In this document: piece after piece, positions 18,647-30,532 of the stretch
Position numbering within the stretch: the stretch's first letter is position 1
How the letters are laid out: every line of letters begins with the position of its first letter
From: Viola odorata
Lineage: Eukaryota; Streptophyta; Magnoliopsida; Malpighiales; Violaceae
NCBI GenBank assembly: GCA_963691705.1
Contig: OY829542.1
Span: 39,418,579 to 39,482,578, forward strand
Length of the DNA stretch: 64,000 bases
Direction of reading: 5' to 3'
The notes under the pieces: model-generated
Told to the model about the DNA's origin: nothing
Database searches by the model: none
The model's input: the letters and a program-made list of their open reading frames with translations, nothing else
Position numbers and translations under genes: made by a program

Positions 18647-20031
18647 CATGCATTACACCACCCTCCAAGACATGTTACACATGGCGATTAAAATAGAGAG
18701 GCAGTATAAGGCGAGGTCCTCTTATACCTCGTCGAGCTCGGCTAACACAAAGACAACGCCTTGGAAGAAGACGTCGTAGGTAAAGGACAGCAAAGGTGCG
18801 AAGGAGTCATCTAGGGTTTTGCCGCAAAATTATGGAGCTAAGAGTGCGACAAATACCCAAGCGCCACCGAAGGCTTATAACAACAGTGGGTCTTCAAATA
18901 ATCAGGCCAACCGAATCCCCACAAAAGACATTGTTTGTTTTAAGTGCTCCGGGAGAGGCCACAAGCAATCCGATTGTCCGAATAAAAGAATTCTCATAAT
19001 TCGAGAGAATGGTGATATGGAGTCGGAGGATGAGTGTGAGATGGAGGAAACCGAAGGGTTGGAAGAAGGAAGAGAAAGGCCTCGTTCGGATGAAGAGGAT
19101 GAGCGTGAGCATGGCTTGACGCTTGTGATTAGGAGAAATCTTAGCGCTCAAGCCAAGACTAAAGAGAGTGTGGAGGAACAACGTGGGAATTTATTTCACA
19201 CGCGTTGTATGATCGAGAAGAAGAGGTGCTCATTGATTATTGACAATGGTAGTTGCACAAATTGTGAAAGAACTTTGTTAGTACACAAGTTGGACTTGCC
19301 AACTACTAAGCATCTGAAACCCTATTCTGTATAGTGGATGAACGATGGAAGTGATTTGAAGGTGACACGGCAAGTGCTAGTCTCGTTCTCCATAGGAAAG
19401 TACAAGGACGAAATCCTTTGTGACATCGTGCCCATGCATTCCAGCCATGTCTTACTTGGGCGACTGTGGCAACTCGATAGGAATGCCAACCACGAAGGGA
19501 AGACGATTCAGTATAAGCTAGAGAAAGAAGCCATCAAGTATACACTAGCGCCCTTGAGACCGATTCATGTGCTAGAGGATCAACTTTAGCTCGAGAAATC
19601 CTTTGTCGAGTTTGAACTCTCTAGACCATGGGAAAAGAAAGAAAAAGAATTTGAAAACAACCCCCATGAAAGAAAAGAGCATAGGTCCATAAAAGAAATT
19701 CAAAACAACCCCTATGACAAAAGCGAGCATAGGAAAAGAGGGAGAGAAAAACATCACGCATGAAAAGAGTGAGCATGCGAGAGGAAAACACACGTATGAA
19801 AGAAGTGAGCATGCTAAGAGTGATCTAAAGAAAGTGAACCTTTATGCTAGAGGGAAAGAAGTGAAGCGCTTCTAGCGCAAAAGAAATTTTTTGGCGAAAG
19901 TCACCCTTTACTTCTTCTTCGTTTTAGGCCTCTTTGCCTAAACGCTTCTAACACTAATGATTCACCTATTGTCCATGTTGGTATTTCCTCTCTTTTGCAG
20001 GAATTCAAGGATGTTTTTCCCGAAGACATGC
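18647..20031 (+). pseudogene. Outer gypsy gag 3' part, zinc knuckle, protease and linker
   Basis: The gag frame resumes with LMHYTTLQDMLHMAIKIERQ, passes a TAG at 18776-18778, and reaches a CCHC knuckle, CFKCSGRGHKQSDC, near 18935-18977. The protease follows with the active site IIDNGSCTN at about 19235. A TAG at 19332-19334 stands where related elements have glutamine before W-x-N-D. The protease C-terminal half ends ALPHVLLGRLWQLDR-like at 19440-19490 (read here SSHVLLGRLWQLDR). A lysine/glutamate-rich linker (19590-19870) with stops leads to LLQEFKDVFPEDM, the start of RT, where the solo LTR is inserted. Confidence 0.82.
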
Positions 20032-21692
20032 TGATGTGTTGTCGAGCCACTAAAAAATAATTACAACTTATCACATGCAACAAAAAAGATTGAAGACAGT
20101 GGTAAGAGGTTCGATCCACAGAGAATGATAAATACATACACTAGACATGGCCAGATATAAAGTAAAACAATAAAAGAAACAATGGGGGGTTTGGTTGGAT
20201 AATCTAGTTAACCAAGACAAATGCAGTTGCTAACAAGACAATTAATAAAAACAAAGATCGAGGGCAGGATAATAAAAAGAGTAATTAAGGGCAAGACAAT
20301 AAAAGAAGACAGTAAATAAAGATGTAGATTCAGGTGAGAAGGGATCTTAGCAAAGGGTATTCTTGGGTTGCGTCGAGGGCTAGATAATCATCGCCTCAAG
20401 GATATTCTATTCTCATGCCATAGACATGCTATAAGGGTCATGTTTCCACGTAGCCCCCCTACTTACCTTCGTAAGACGAGTTGCCCCCTGTTTCCACATA
20501 TGAGGTAGCCTTGACACTTTGTCGTCCCCCCAGGCACGAAGCGGAGAGGCAATACTTAAAGAGCCCATAAAGCAGAGGCAAGACATGTCTAGGGCGTGAT
20601 ACCTCTCAGCTTGTCAGACTCGTGGCAACGCCCTAATCGGTTGTTTGCCATAGATTGGATGGGACCACTCTGTTGCGATGACTCCAATCTAGGCATCTAC
20701 TCCTCCTAATAGCCTCACGTCAGTTAATACCATTAGGATGACAATAATCATCTAGGTCTAGTTATTAGCTGGCCAGACTTCTAATCTTGCCTTAGATGAA
20801 TTAACAAGAAATCGACAAACAAGCAAATACAACAATAAGAATATATGAAGAATGATTTGGCCACTTAACTATCCTTATGCAACCCTCAAAATACCTCTGC
20901 TAAGAAGGGAGAATCTAGCTACTCATACCACAAAACAAATAAACAAAATAATAAAAGAAAGATTGCATAAAAGAAGAAGAATAAGAAGAAGAAAACTATT
21001 AAATGTTACCAGCCGGAGCAAAGCTCCAGTTAATTACAACGGCTGCTGGATGAAGAAGTCTCAACCACCACCCAAAAGGGGAAGGAGAGAAAAAGAGGCG
21101 GCTCCCAAAAGAAGAAAGTAGAAATTATTTACAAGATGTCCCAAAACCCTAAAAGCTAAAGGCTTAAATACCCTCTTGCCCACAAGAGGATAAAATCCAG
21201 CTAAGGGACTACAAAATGACAAAATCCAGCTAAGGAGATGCAAAAACACGGAGGAAGGCTCTTTGGTCCGAAAAGGGAATATTCTGGAAATATTCTAGAA
21301 GCGCACGACGTCGAGGGCAAGATGATAGCCTCTAGGGCACGATGAAAAAATCAGCATCTAGGGCAAGACGATATGATCAGCAACTAGGGAATATTCTAGG
21401 AATATTTTGGAAATCAGCAAGGAGGATACGTGGAAGCACAACAACGAAGCTTTGACCAGGAAATATTGCCCAGGGCTCAACAGAAATAGCTAGGGCTCGA
21501 CGGCGAAATTGATGTCTTGGCCTTGCTGCTTTGAGATCCGCGAAATTCCACCCAAAAAAAATATATTTTTGCATATTCCTCTATTTTAGCCTAGATCTGC
21601 AATAAAGATGGAAACAAGGGCAAATAAGCAGTATCATGCTAGGATAATGAGTGAAAATGAAGAGGAAAACATATACAAAATACACGCTATCA
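20032..21692. mobile_element. Solo LTR inserted in outer gypsy pol
   Basis: The 1661-bp segment starts TGATGTGTTG and ends CGCTATCA and is flanked by CATGC at 20027-20031 and 21693-21697. Joining the flanks restores the host reading frame EDMPPGLPPIRGIEHQ. It has no coding domain, so it is a solo LTR, or less likely a small LTR-only element. It contains GGTTCGATCCACAG near 20108, which resembles a tRNA T-loop but has no tRNA around it. TTAAATACC near 21171 could be its TATA box. The parent family is not identified. Confidence 0.85.
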
Positions 21693-21697
21693 CATGC

Positions 21698-22489
21698 CGC
21701 CAGGCTTGCCACCGATTAGAGGGATTGAACACCAAATAGATTTTGTACCCGGATCAACTATCCCTAATCGGCCGGCCTATAGGAGAAACCCTGAGGAGAC
21801 CAAGGAGTTGTAGAGACAAGTGGATGAGCTACTTAGCCGTTGGATATGTGCGAGAGAGCCTCTCACCTTGCGTCATACCTGTGATCTTGGTCCCGAAGAA
21901 AGATGGGACTTGGCGCATGCGCGTCGATTGTAGAGCGGTAAATAAAATCATGGTAAAGTATCGACATCCTATCCCTCGCTTAGATGAAATTTTAGACGAG
22001 TTAATTGGTAGCCAAATATTTTCTAAGATTGATTTGATGAGTGACTATCACCAAATTCGCATGAAAGAGGGTGATGAATGGAAAATGACATTTAAAACTA
22101 AATATGGATTATATGAGTGGATGGTAATGCCGTTTGGTTTGACTAATGCGCCTAGCATTTTTATGAGACTTATGAATCATGTTCTTAGGTGTTTCATTGG
22201 TAGATTTGTGGTATTCTATTTTGATGATATTTTAATTTATAGCAAATCTATTGATGATCATATTTCGCACCTTAGAGACGTTTTTCTAACCTTGTGGGAA
22301 CAACAACTTTATGCTAAGCTTAAAAAGTGCTCTTTCGGTTTGGAGCAAGTTGGCTTCCTTGGTTTTATTGTTAGTGTGCAGGGTGTGAAAGTAGATGAGG
22401 AGAAGATCAAAGCGATTAAGGAGTGGCCTACTCCTAAGAACGCAAGTGATGTACGATCGTTCCATGGCTTAGCTAGTGAGCTTCTATAG
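21698..22489 (+). pseudogene. Outer gypsy reverse transcriptase
   Basis: The domain contains [62 protein letters not shown] and the catalytic box FYFDDILIY, so the active aspartates are kept. A TAG (about 21810) replaces a glutamine codon in KEL-x-RQV. An extra T near 21840 shifts the frame before YVRES, and a 4-bp insertion near 22480 shifts it again before FYRRFVKDF. The start at 21698 is the point where the frame resumes after the solo LTR. Confidence 0.88.
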
Positions 22490-22990
22490 GCGCTTTGTCA
22501 AAGACTTTAGCATGATTGCGGTGGCCTTGAACGAGCTGACCAAGAAGAACGTCGAGTTCAAGTGGGGACAGCAGCAAGAAGAAGCATTCCAAATGCTTAA
22601 GAATCGCTTGTGTTCGGCGCCCGTCTTAGCCCTTTTAGACTTTGACAAGGCGTTCGAAGTGGAGTGCGACGCTAGTGGGCTCGGGATTGGTGCGGTCCTT
22701 ATGCAAGAGAAGCAACCCATAACCTATTTTAGCGACAAGCTAAAAGATGCTCAGTTGAGGTATCCGACCTATGACAAGTAGTTGTACGCACTTGTGCGCG
22801 CGTTGGAGGTGTGACTGCACTACTTGATGTCGCGCGAGTTCGTGGTACACACGGATTATCTCAGTTTGAAGTATCTCAAAGGGCAAGGCAAATTGACCAA
22901 GCGACATGCGACTTGGATGGAGTTCATCGAGTCCTTCCCCTACCATATTCGCTACAAAGAAGGTAAAGGACAATATAGTGGCTGATGCAC
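22490..22990 (+). pseudogene. Outer gypsy RNase H
   Basis: The Ty3-type RNase H begins after [13 protein letters not shown] and shows FEVECDASGLGIGAVLMQ, the block with the first catalytic aspartate, then PITYFSDKL and TYDK. TAG at 22780-22782 and TGA near 22813 interrupt it. The later block [13 protein letters not shown] (usual form H-T-D-H/Q-x-S-L) is in frame beyond the stops. Near 22968 a frameshift occurs in the block that reads [11 protein letters not shown]. Confidence 0.82.
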
Positions 22991-24563
22991 TATCGCGAAG
23001 GTACGCGCTTATTTCTTCTATGAGTGCTAAGTTGCTAGGGTTTTCACATATTATAGAATTATACCCTACAGATGTAGATTTCGGTGAGATTTATAATACT
23101 TGCATGCATGCTGTCGAATCTCAATTTTATAGACATGATGGGTATTTATTTAAGCGTAAACGTTTATGTGTGCCTAATCGTTCCTTAAGAGAGTTGCTTG
23201 TACAAGAAGCGCATTGTGGCGGATTAATGGGTCACTTTGGTGTGACTAAAACTTTAGATGTGCTTAAGGATCACTTTTATTGGTCAAAGATGAAACGTGA
23301 TGTTGTGCATTTAATTGCTAGGTATTTAGTGTGTCAAAAGGCCAAGTCAAAAGTGACCAACCATGGCGAGTATATGCCATTACCCATGCCTTCCCATCCT
23401 TGGACCGATTTGTCCATGGACTTTGATATAAGGCTGCCTAAATCTAGGAGAGGGAAGGATAGTATTTTTGTAGTGGTCGGTCGATTTTCAAAGATGGCGC
23501 ACTTCATCCCATGCGCTAGTACTAATGATGCGACCTACATCGCTAACTTGTTCTTTAAGTGGTCTGTTTGCATGGTGTTCCTACTAGTATTGTTAACGAT
23601 CAAGATGGTAAGTTTCTTAGCCACTTTTGGCGAGTTTTATGGAAGAAATTAGGAACTAAATTGCTTTATTCGAATTCATGTCATCCACAAACCGATGGGA
23701 AAACGGAAGTGGTTAATAGGACTTTAGGGTCCTTATTGCGCACCTTAGTTAATAAGCATATTTCTACTTGGGCTGATCATATACCTTTTATAGAATTTGC
23801 TTATAATCGCTCTATTCATTCAAGTACTAATTATTCACCGTTTGAGATTGTTTATGATTTTAATCCCTTGACTCCATTAGATTTGACCCCTTTACCTTTG
23901 AGTGATGTGTCAAGTTTAGATAGAGCTAAGAAGGCAGAGATGGTGAAGAAAATACATGAGCAAGCCAAGCGAAACATAGAGCGAGCGAACGAGAGGGTGG
24001 CGCGTAAGCGCAATCAAGGAAGGATGACAACTTCCTTTAGTGTAGGCGGTTGGGTTTGGCTGCACTTATGCCGCGAGAGGTTTCAAGCCCAATGCTGAGG
24101 TAAAATGTCCGCAAAAGGCGATGGACCGTTTCAGATTTTGGAGAAAATAAACAACAATGCCTACAAGCTTGATCTTCCTAGTGAGTATGGTTCAGTTAGT
24201 GCTACGTTTAACATGACTGACTTGACTTTATTTGATGTAGGTGATGATGATGATGAGATGGTTGGAGCGAATTTGAGGGCGAATTCTTTCCAAGGGGGAG
24301 GGAATGATGCGAACCCTCGCATCTACCTTAGCGCACCCGACTTGCCCTTACCACCCAACGAACCTATGGCGCGCACTCGAGGCAAGGAATTACAAGCGAG
24401 GCTATCGCACATCATCCACAAGGAGCTACAGTGCGAGGCAAGCATCGAGGAGGCTGTGCTACGCGAGAGAGCGCCAAGGCTCGTGACTTGGGAGATATTT
24501 AGTGAGCCCTTATTGATATACAAGACCGATTGGGATGTTAGGGAGATCGTGACCAATTTTTAG
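22976..24563 (+). pseudogene. Outer gypsy integrase and C-terminal tail
   Basis: The zinc region reads [14 protein letters not shown] and ends YLVCQKAKS, where the first of the two cysteines is tyrosine. The core has D in SMDFDI, D in VNDQDGKF (after a frameshift near 23555-23565) and E in TDGKTEVVNRT. The C-terminal part has a TGA at 24096-24098 (a CGA or AGA-type site) before GDGPFQILEKINNNAYKL. The tail to 24563 contains MARTRGKELQ and ends TDWDVREIVTNF. No chromodomain is recognised. Inactive. Confidence 0.85.
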
Positions 24564-25230
24564 GTAAAACACACTAGGCATTTGAGAGAAGGCTCGAGTC
24601 GACTTTTCCTAGCACAATGGGTTGCGCCAAGACCGTCCGACGTGCCATTCCAGGCGTTTCTTCATTCCAACCGAGCCAGCTATGTTTTTATTAATTAAAA
24701 TACTTATTTAGACTATTTTTAATTAGTTTATTTAATTATTTGACTTTTAGTTCGAGTAGAATTAGTTTTAGCCTAAGACTTCTATTCCTAGTGGGTTTGG
24801 CGCGCTCTATATAAGGAGCCGCTTGTATCTTTTGATAGGTTACGAATTTTGACATAATTAAATCAGAGAAGTTTCTCTCAATTGTTCAGTCTTGAACCTT
24901 GTTCCTATTTGAGATTGGACTCTCGAATAGATCGGCAAGTAAAATCGAAAGTCCATTCTATTGAGTCGTTTCACCTAGGTTGGCATTCACAGGTTGGGAG
25001 CAGGGTTAGGGTTTCGAATCAAGAACCTCTCTTTCTTGATTTGGGTTGGCTAGTACAAGTTATTAGCAGGGTCAAACGCTCAAGTGAGTTATCTTTTCAC
25101 ATTGTCAAAATCCAAGCTTGAACTAGATCGGGATCCACGTGCTACGAGCCTCGGGCAACCAAGGATCGTATTAGTATGGTAGTATTTTGATTCTAAAAGG
25201 ACAGAGTAGAGGACTTAAGTGCAAGTATCT
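24564..25230 (+). repeat. Probable 3' LTR region of outer gypsy element (borders uncertain)
   Basis: After the integrase stop a purine-rich TTTGAGAGAAGG occurs near 24580, suitable as a polypurine tract. CTATATAAGGAG at 24809-24820 is a good TATA box for an LTR promoter. The following 400 bp look like R-U5. No second copy exists in the window because the 5' end of the element is missing, so the borders cannot be set by comparison. Confidence 0.5.
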
Positions 25231-25985
25231 CCGTAACAGGGATGGGTGTGGGAGCCTTCGATGTAGGTAACGAGTTCCCCTCACAATGATCATTAATCAC
25301 TCCAATTAGGGTCTTAAGTGCATGCGTAAGATTTATCACCTGATTTGTATCTAGCATAGGTTTTGAGGAAGTGCCTAGGTTGCTCCTAAGACCTTTCTGA
25401 GTTTGTTATTTTTTAGAAATTTTAAATTTTTATATAATTCTTTGAACTTTTTCTTATTTTTAGAAATTATTTCCTACTTTTTGGACTTTTTAATGTTTTT
25501 TACTTCAATTTGAATGGGAAGCTAGACGGAGGGGAGAGATTGCATTTCCCGTAAAAGTCGTGCACCAAAATCGACTTCTTTTATTGTTGTAGGGGATATT
25601 AGAGTTTGACTGAAAGTTAAAGGGTTAAATAAAATTACCCCTTCTAATAATTTACACATAAAAAAAGATAATTTTTTTTATTAAATTATAATCCAATATA
25701 ATATCAGACACTTAATTGAGTCAATGTAAATATACGCAAGGGCAAACAAAAGATTTCTAAAATGCACGAATTACAAACATGGGGTGAATTAACTCATTTA
25801 GCCTGAAAATAAAAATTGGCATTTTCAGTCATTTTAACTTGAACGACAATTTCATAAGAATTTCTGTAAATAACTATTTTTTCAACCGCACAATGCAATG
25901 AATGACAGCACAAAAACATAAATAGGAAGACTCAAAAGTAACTGTGCTTTAAAAGACTTAACCTTAGTTGAAAACATAGCCAACT
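25231..25985. other. AT-rich spacer, no gene seen
   Basis: No coding signal is present. The stretch has long A/T runs and stops in every frame. Confidence 0.5.
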
Positions 25986-25989
25986 AGAG

Positions 25990-26310
25990 AATACCCAACA
26001 CAATAAGTGCCTGTCTGGCATTCTGGTTTGGGTTGGGAAACCAGCTTTCCTCAACCAAGAAGCTAAGGAAGGTGTTTGGTAAACACCTTCAAAACCAAGC
26101 TTTTTGGAAAGTTGGTGTTCAAAACCAAGGTTTTCCTTGGTTTTGAGACTGGAGCAAATTGCTCCAGTGGCCAAACCTTTGGCTTGGATGAAATCACGGG
26201 AAACTGGTCTGATATTTAAGTGGACAAAAAACTCAACTCAACTTCTTCATATTTATAAAAATGCTAGGTATAAATACCCTTTAACTCTCCAAATCAGCCT
26301 CACTCACACT
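25990..26310. repeat. Dispersed repeat A (MITE-like), related to 47440-47745
   Basis: It shares with 47440-47745, in the same direction, GGTGTTTGG, TTGGTTTTGAG, GGAGCAAATTGCTCCAG, TTTAAGTGGACAAAAAACTC and AGGTATAAA. Local inverted repeats are evident: CCAAGGTTTTCCTTGG at 26126-26141 and GGAGCAAATTGCTCC at 26152-26166. It has no coding content. Terminal repeats and a duplication could not be fixed, so the element class is open. Confidence 0.65.
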
Positions 26311-28128
26311 CCTCTTCTCCGGACCGATTGAGGGCAAAGAAACCCTAGGTCGCGACCTCATCTCTCATCTCCTCTGCAATCGTCATTTTACCCTTTCTCC
26401 TCCGTAATCCGTCGCCGCTCCCTTTCGCCCTCGTCACCGCTCCCTTTCTACCGCCAGCATACAACCACCACCCATACTTCTGAATCTACCTGAGTTGACT
26501 TCCATTTCTTATTTCTCCAGTGTAGTATTTGAGTTGATTTGCATAAACAGGTGATTATGCTCTGTCTCTTTTGTCACTCTTCCTTTGTTGTCTTAATTTT
26601 GATTTCTTTTGCATACAAGTTAGCTGCCTGTGTCAATTTTGTTGGACATATGGAAACTCAAAAGGTTTCCCCTAATTGGGTGGCTTTCCTTTTTTTCGTA
26701 GACATGTTTTGCACTTATGTTGTTTGCTTATAGACTTTGTATTAGGGAATTTCACAAAATGGAACTTGGGATTTTTTTTCTCGTCATCATTGAAGTATAT
26801 GCTTAGCTTTCTCAGACTTTCATCTGTTAGTATTAGAGATAATTTTGAAGTTGAAGCGTGTTAACTGAGTTTGAATATTAGGATGAAACTAGTTTTCATG
26901 GCCCTAGATTTGTTGCATGTTTTGATACTTGTCCTTTTGAAGCAGGGCTATAGTAGAACTAGGAACTGGACAGTGACAATTTAAAATACAATTTAATATA
27001 TTTTAAAAAAGAAAAAAATGTATTGATCACACAAAGTGTTTGGACACTAAATACTTTAGGCATGATTAAATCTTGTCCATTCCTTGGTGAGAAAATTGTG
27101 GATCGTAGATGAGAGTATATTACCAAAAAAAAAATTGTTTTGAAAGGTTATATAACAAGTGTTACAAAAAAAATGAATTACAAGTTACGAGAATAGTTTG
27201 AACGGTAAAAATTAAATCATGTCTAAAGTGGCGGAATATTTTAGATCTCATGATCTAAAACAATAAAAAGTTGAAAAAATTAAAAACAATTCCAGCCGAA
27301 TAAAAATAAAATTAAATATTGACACAATTTTTAAAGAATTGTAAAAAGTTAAATGTAATTAAAACAAACAGGAACTTTTGTTGAAAAAATTCCAAAAAAG
27401 ATAAAATATAACGTAATTTCATATTGTTTTGATTTTTTTGAATATTCAAAATATTTATCATTATTTAAGATTTTATTCCAAATTTGTTTTAATTTTTTTT
27501 ATTAAATTTTTTTCCTATTTTCTTGAGTTGTGCTGGTATTTACTGTGCAGTTCCCATGGTTGTAGGACGAGCAGGTTATTTTTGTACAGCCATGATGAGC
27601 CCTTCAAAATCCGTCGGAGATCAAAGTCTCGCTCGAAGCATTTGGGATCAATGTGGTGCTACTCTATAGCAAAATCTCACTTTAATTTGTTTATTGTTCA
27701 GGCATGAAGGAGTAGTGAGTCTTTTTTTTTAAAACTGATATAAATCATTCGACACTATCTTTAAAGAAAAAAAAGTTATTAATCCGATCCTTATATATAT
27801 GCTTAATGGACCGACTAAATAGGATTGATAAACAGATAAAATCCCACTTTTTTCTTACAACGGTGTGGGGATCATGATTACTAGTTCACTTGCTTTTGAG
27901 AGAGAAAATCACAATCACATGAAAAGAAAGTAGAACCAATGTAGTTTTGTTACTCGACTTCATCAGTGAAATAAATGGTACTAAAAAGTTTCAAGAGCAA
28001 AGCAGTACAGCAATGCAATCCAGCTTCACCACATAAAACAGGTGTGCCAGAAAACAAGTGCGCCAGAAACAACATTTGCTTCTTAAACTAAATAATATAG
28101 AGAATCAAATCCTACCTACTAGTTCCGG
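26311..28128. other. Non-coding region with UTR-like GC segment
   Basis: Positions 26330-26560 are pyrimidine-rich and C-rich, like the 5' UTR of a plant gene, and AACAGGTGATTATG at 26546-26559 resembles a 5' splice site. No conserved coding exon follows. A short segment at 27548-27670 begins after TGTGCAG and could be a decayed exon (CCATGGTTGTAGG), but I do not recognise it. The rest is AT-rich. The last few hundred bases are the 3' flank of the inositol transporter. Confidence 0.4.
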
Positions 28129-30532
28129 CTATGCAGAACCAGGGCCTTTCGCTTGTTTCTTGAAAAATTTAGGCTTGTAGCCGGTCTTGAGCATCGTCTC
28201 CACCTCCTCAAATGCCAGGCCTTTGGTTTCTGGAACTAAAAAGTAAATGGCAATGAGTCCAATGACAGAAAATCCAGCATATAGCAGAAACGCGCCTCCT
28301 ACTGTTAGGAGTTCTGTGAAAGTTAAGAATGTGATAGTCATAAACAGATTTGAAGTCCAGTTAGCCATTGCAGCCATTCCTCCACCAATGCCTCTGTATC
28401 TTAGCGGGTATATCTCTGCGTTTACGATCCATGGCACCGTCCCCATTCCTGGGGCATACAAGATGATATACAATGCGAGGAATATGACCGCAACAAACCC
28501 TATCTTGCTTGGGCATCCTTCCGCAAACCAAATGTGACTTTCAGCGCGGCATTCGCTTCTCAAGTCCTTGTTTGAAACCAAGCATGCCCCGGGATGGAAC
28601 TAATCGCACAAGAATATATATAAGCAAATATGGTCAGAGTGTAATTAATTAAAATGCAACTCAAGGGACATGATCAAAGCTTCAAAAAGTCTTACTTTGT
28701 TTGATCCACCAGTGCAGAAGGCGCATTTTGCTTTCAGGCAATCCATGCAATTCCATCTCCCCTTATTTGTGCTTGACAAATATGCTGGACATGTCAAGTT
28801 ACTTCCGAAGTGAGAAGATTCTAGTTGACCAATAACTGGAGCATGAGTAGAAGCTTGTTGAAACACAGCAGCTAATGCCACGAGACATAAAATGATGCCA
28901 ATTATTGAGATAATCATTAACCTCCTCCTCCCATATCTATCCACGAAGAGCATACTCACGATAGAGCCAATAGCATTGAGACCGGAAGTAATGAGAGAAA
29001 GGGCTAGTGCGACCGAGTTTGAAGCATATCCAGCAAACTGAACTATAGTAGGGGCATAGTACATGACTGTGTTGATACCAACAAATTGTTGAGCAACTTG
29101 GACAGTAATTCCTGCATAGAGTCCGCGGCACACGACAGGATCACCCAAAGCACCCTTTACTTTAGATACTATGTCTTTCCCAGTTGATTCTTCCATTTCC
29201 TTTTCACTTTCAACAGATTCTTTGAGGGCGTTCAACTCATGTTCAAGCTCATCAGCAGGGTATATCCTTGCTAGAATAGCCTTAGCCTCTTCAACCCTAT
29301 TCTGAATTACACAAATGAAATGAAAAAGAAAATCTTAGACTCAGTTATGCCTAGTAACCACAAAAGATAATATAATTTACAAAAATGAATGCAAGTAGGA
29401 CAGTTTGCTAGAGAGAGGTAGGATTCGCAACCTCTCTGTATAGCCATCTTGGGGACTCGGGAAGTGAGCACATCTACACAATCTGAATGATAGGTGGTAC
29501 TCCGCACACCCCAAGCATCCAACGCCAAGTTCCAGGAGGTACCTAAAACATCAGTGATTCTCCATTAACCTAGGAATCGATTTCACATTTTCAGGAATTC
29601 AGCGGTTTAATAATGGGATGAGATAAAAATTACCTTAGTGAAGGCTATATTAATGAGATAAGACGAGAATTGTCCACCCGTGATTAGCAGACCATTTGTG
29701 CTGACAAGCGCACCTCTAATTCTAGCAGGAGAAGCTTCTGATATGTAGAGAGGAGCAGTCATGGATGCCATTCCAACCCCCAAACCAACAAAAATTCTCC
29801 CCAAGATAATAACCCAAGGAGCCGGAGCTGCTGCCATGACTATTGCACCAATCAGGAACAGAATATCCGCACAGATAATTGTTTTTTTCCTACCAAACCT
29901 GTCATTAAAATATCCACCAAATGCTGCACCGATTATCGCCCCAGCCACACAAGTGCTCACAATTACTTCCTGTGCCATGAGCCAACAAAAATAAACAAAC
30001 TCTCAATGCTAACAAAATTTACAAACTACATATACAACAAACTTTCCCACCCTTTCGGGTCCTTACCGGCTCGAGTCCATCACAGTGAGCACCCATTGTG
30101 GTGATCGGATGGTGTTGACCAAAAAGATACCCGATGAATATAATCAAACATCTTACAAGCCAACAAACAGTGGAAATTCACAGCCATACTAACCTGGAGA
30201 AATGTGCTATTGTCAACTGCCTCAAAATCCTCTTTGATGTAAAGTAAAGCACCAGAAATGACACCTAAATTTACCAAGAAAATAATGAAAATAAATATAA
30301 AAAGATGATTACTTTCTACAAAGTTTTTATTTTATTATTACCAACCAAAATCACTGCAAGAACTCAACAGTGAAATTAACAGATCCTGTTTGTTACCTGT
30401 GTCATAACCGAAGAGGAACCCACCAATGCCAGCTGATAAAGCAAGCTGCATGATATAAGGAGTCTTCCATATCACCCTCCAACACTCAGTAAACTCACTC
30501 TTGTCTGGCTTCACAACCCCTCCTTCCACCAT
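28129..30532 (-). CDS. INT: Myo-inositol transporter, INT2/INT4 type, with one in-frame stop
   Basis: Six exons (30532-30397, 30264-30194, 29969-29634, 29542-29432, 29301-28696, 28599-28129) join over GT..AG introns into 577 codons, the usual length of INT2/INT4. The product is an H+/inositol symporter of the major facilitator family with 12 membrane spans. Visible signatures are GFLFGYDTG (28-52 region), [34 protein letters not shown] (209-214), DRYGRRR and VPETKG (542-547). The long cysteine-rich loop (about 388-450: [28 protein letters not shown]) is the PSI-like extension that separates INT2/3/4 from INT1. Codon 204 (29474-29476) is TAG at a usual leucine, at the end of span 6. All splice sites and the remaining frame are intact. 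It may be a young null allele, a sequencing error or a pseudogene. Confidence 0.85.

Larger units (their letters stand above)
2939..25230 (+). mobile_element. Decayed Ty3/gypsy LTR retrotransposon, host of two nested insertions
   Basis: Gag, protease, reverse transcriptase, RNase H and integrase follow in gypsy order on the forward strand, split by a Tat element (3805-18641) and a solo LTR (20032-21692). Removing both insertions with one copy of each duplication restores continuous gag and protease-RT linker reading. The integrase is followed by a tail containing MARTRGKELQ rather than a recognisable chromodomain, which suggests a CRM-like chromovirus branch, but that needs an RT tree. There are many stops and at least four frameshifts. 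No 5' LTR is found, so the left end is truncated or replaced, and the right end is approximate. Confidence 0.8.

Noticed and set aside
20100..20125. tRNA-like T-loop GGTTCGATCC
   Set aside because: No acceptor, D or anticodon arms can be drawn around it. It is part of an LTR.
29420..29445. Apparent frameshift in transporter exon 4
   Set aside because: Careful reading gives [10 protein letters not shown] followed by a normal donor, so only the TAG at codon 204 remains.
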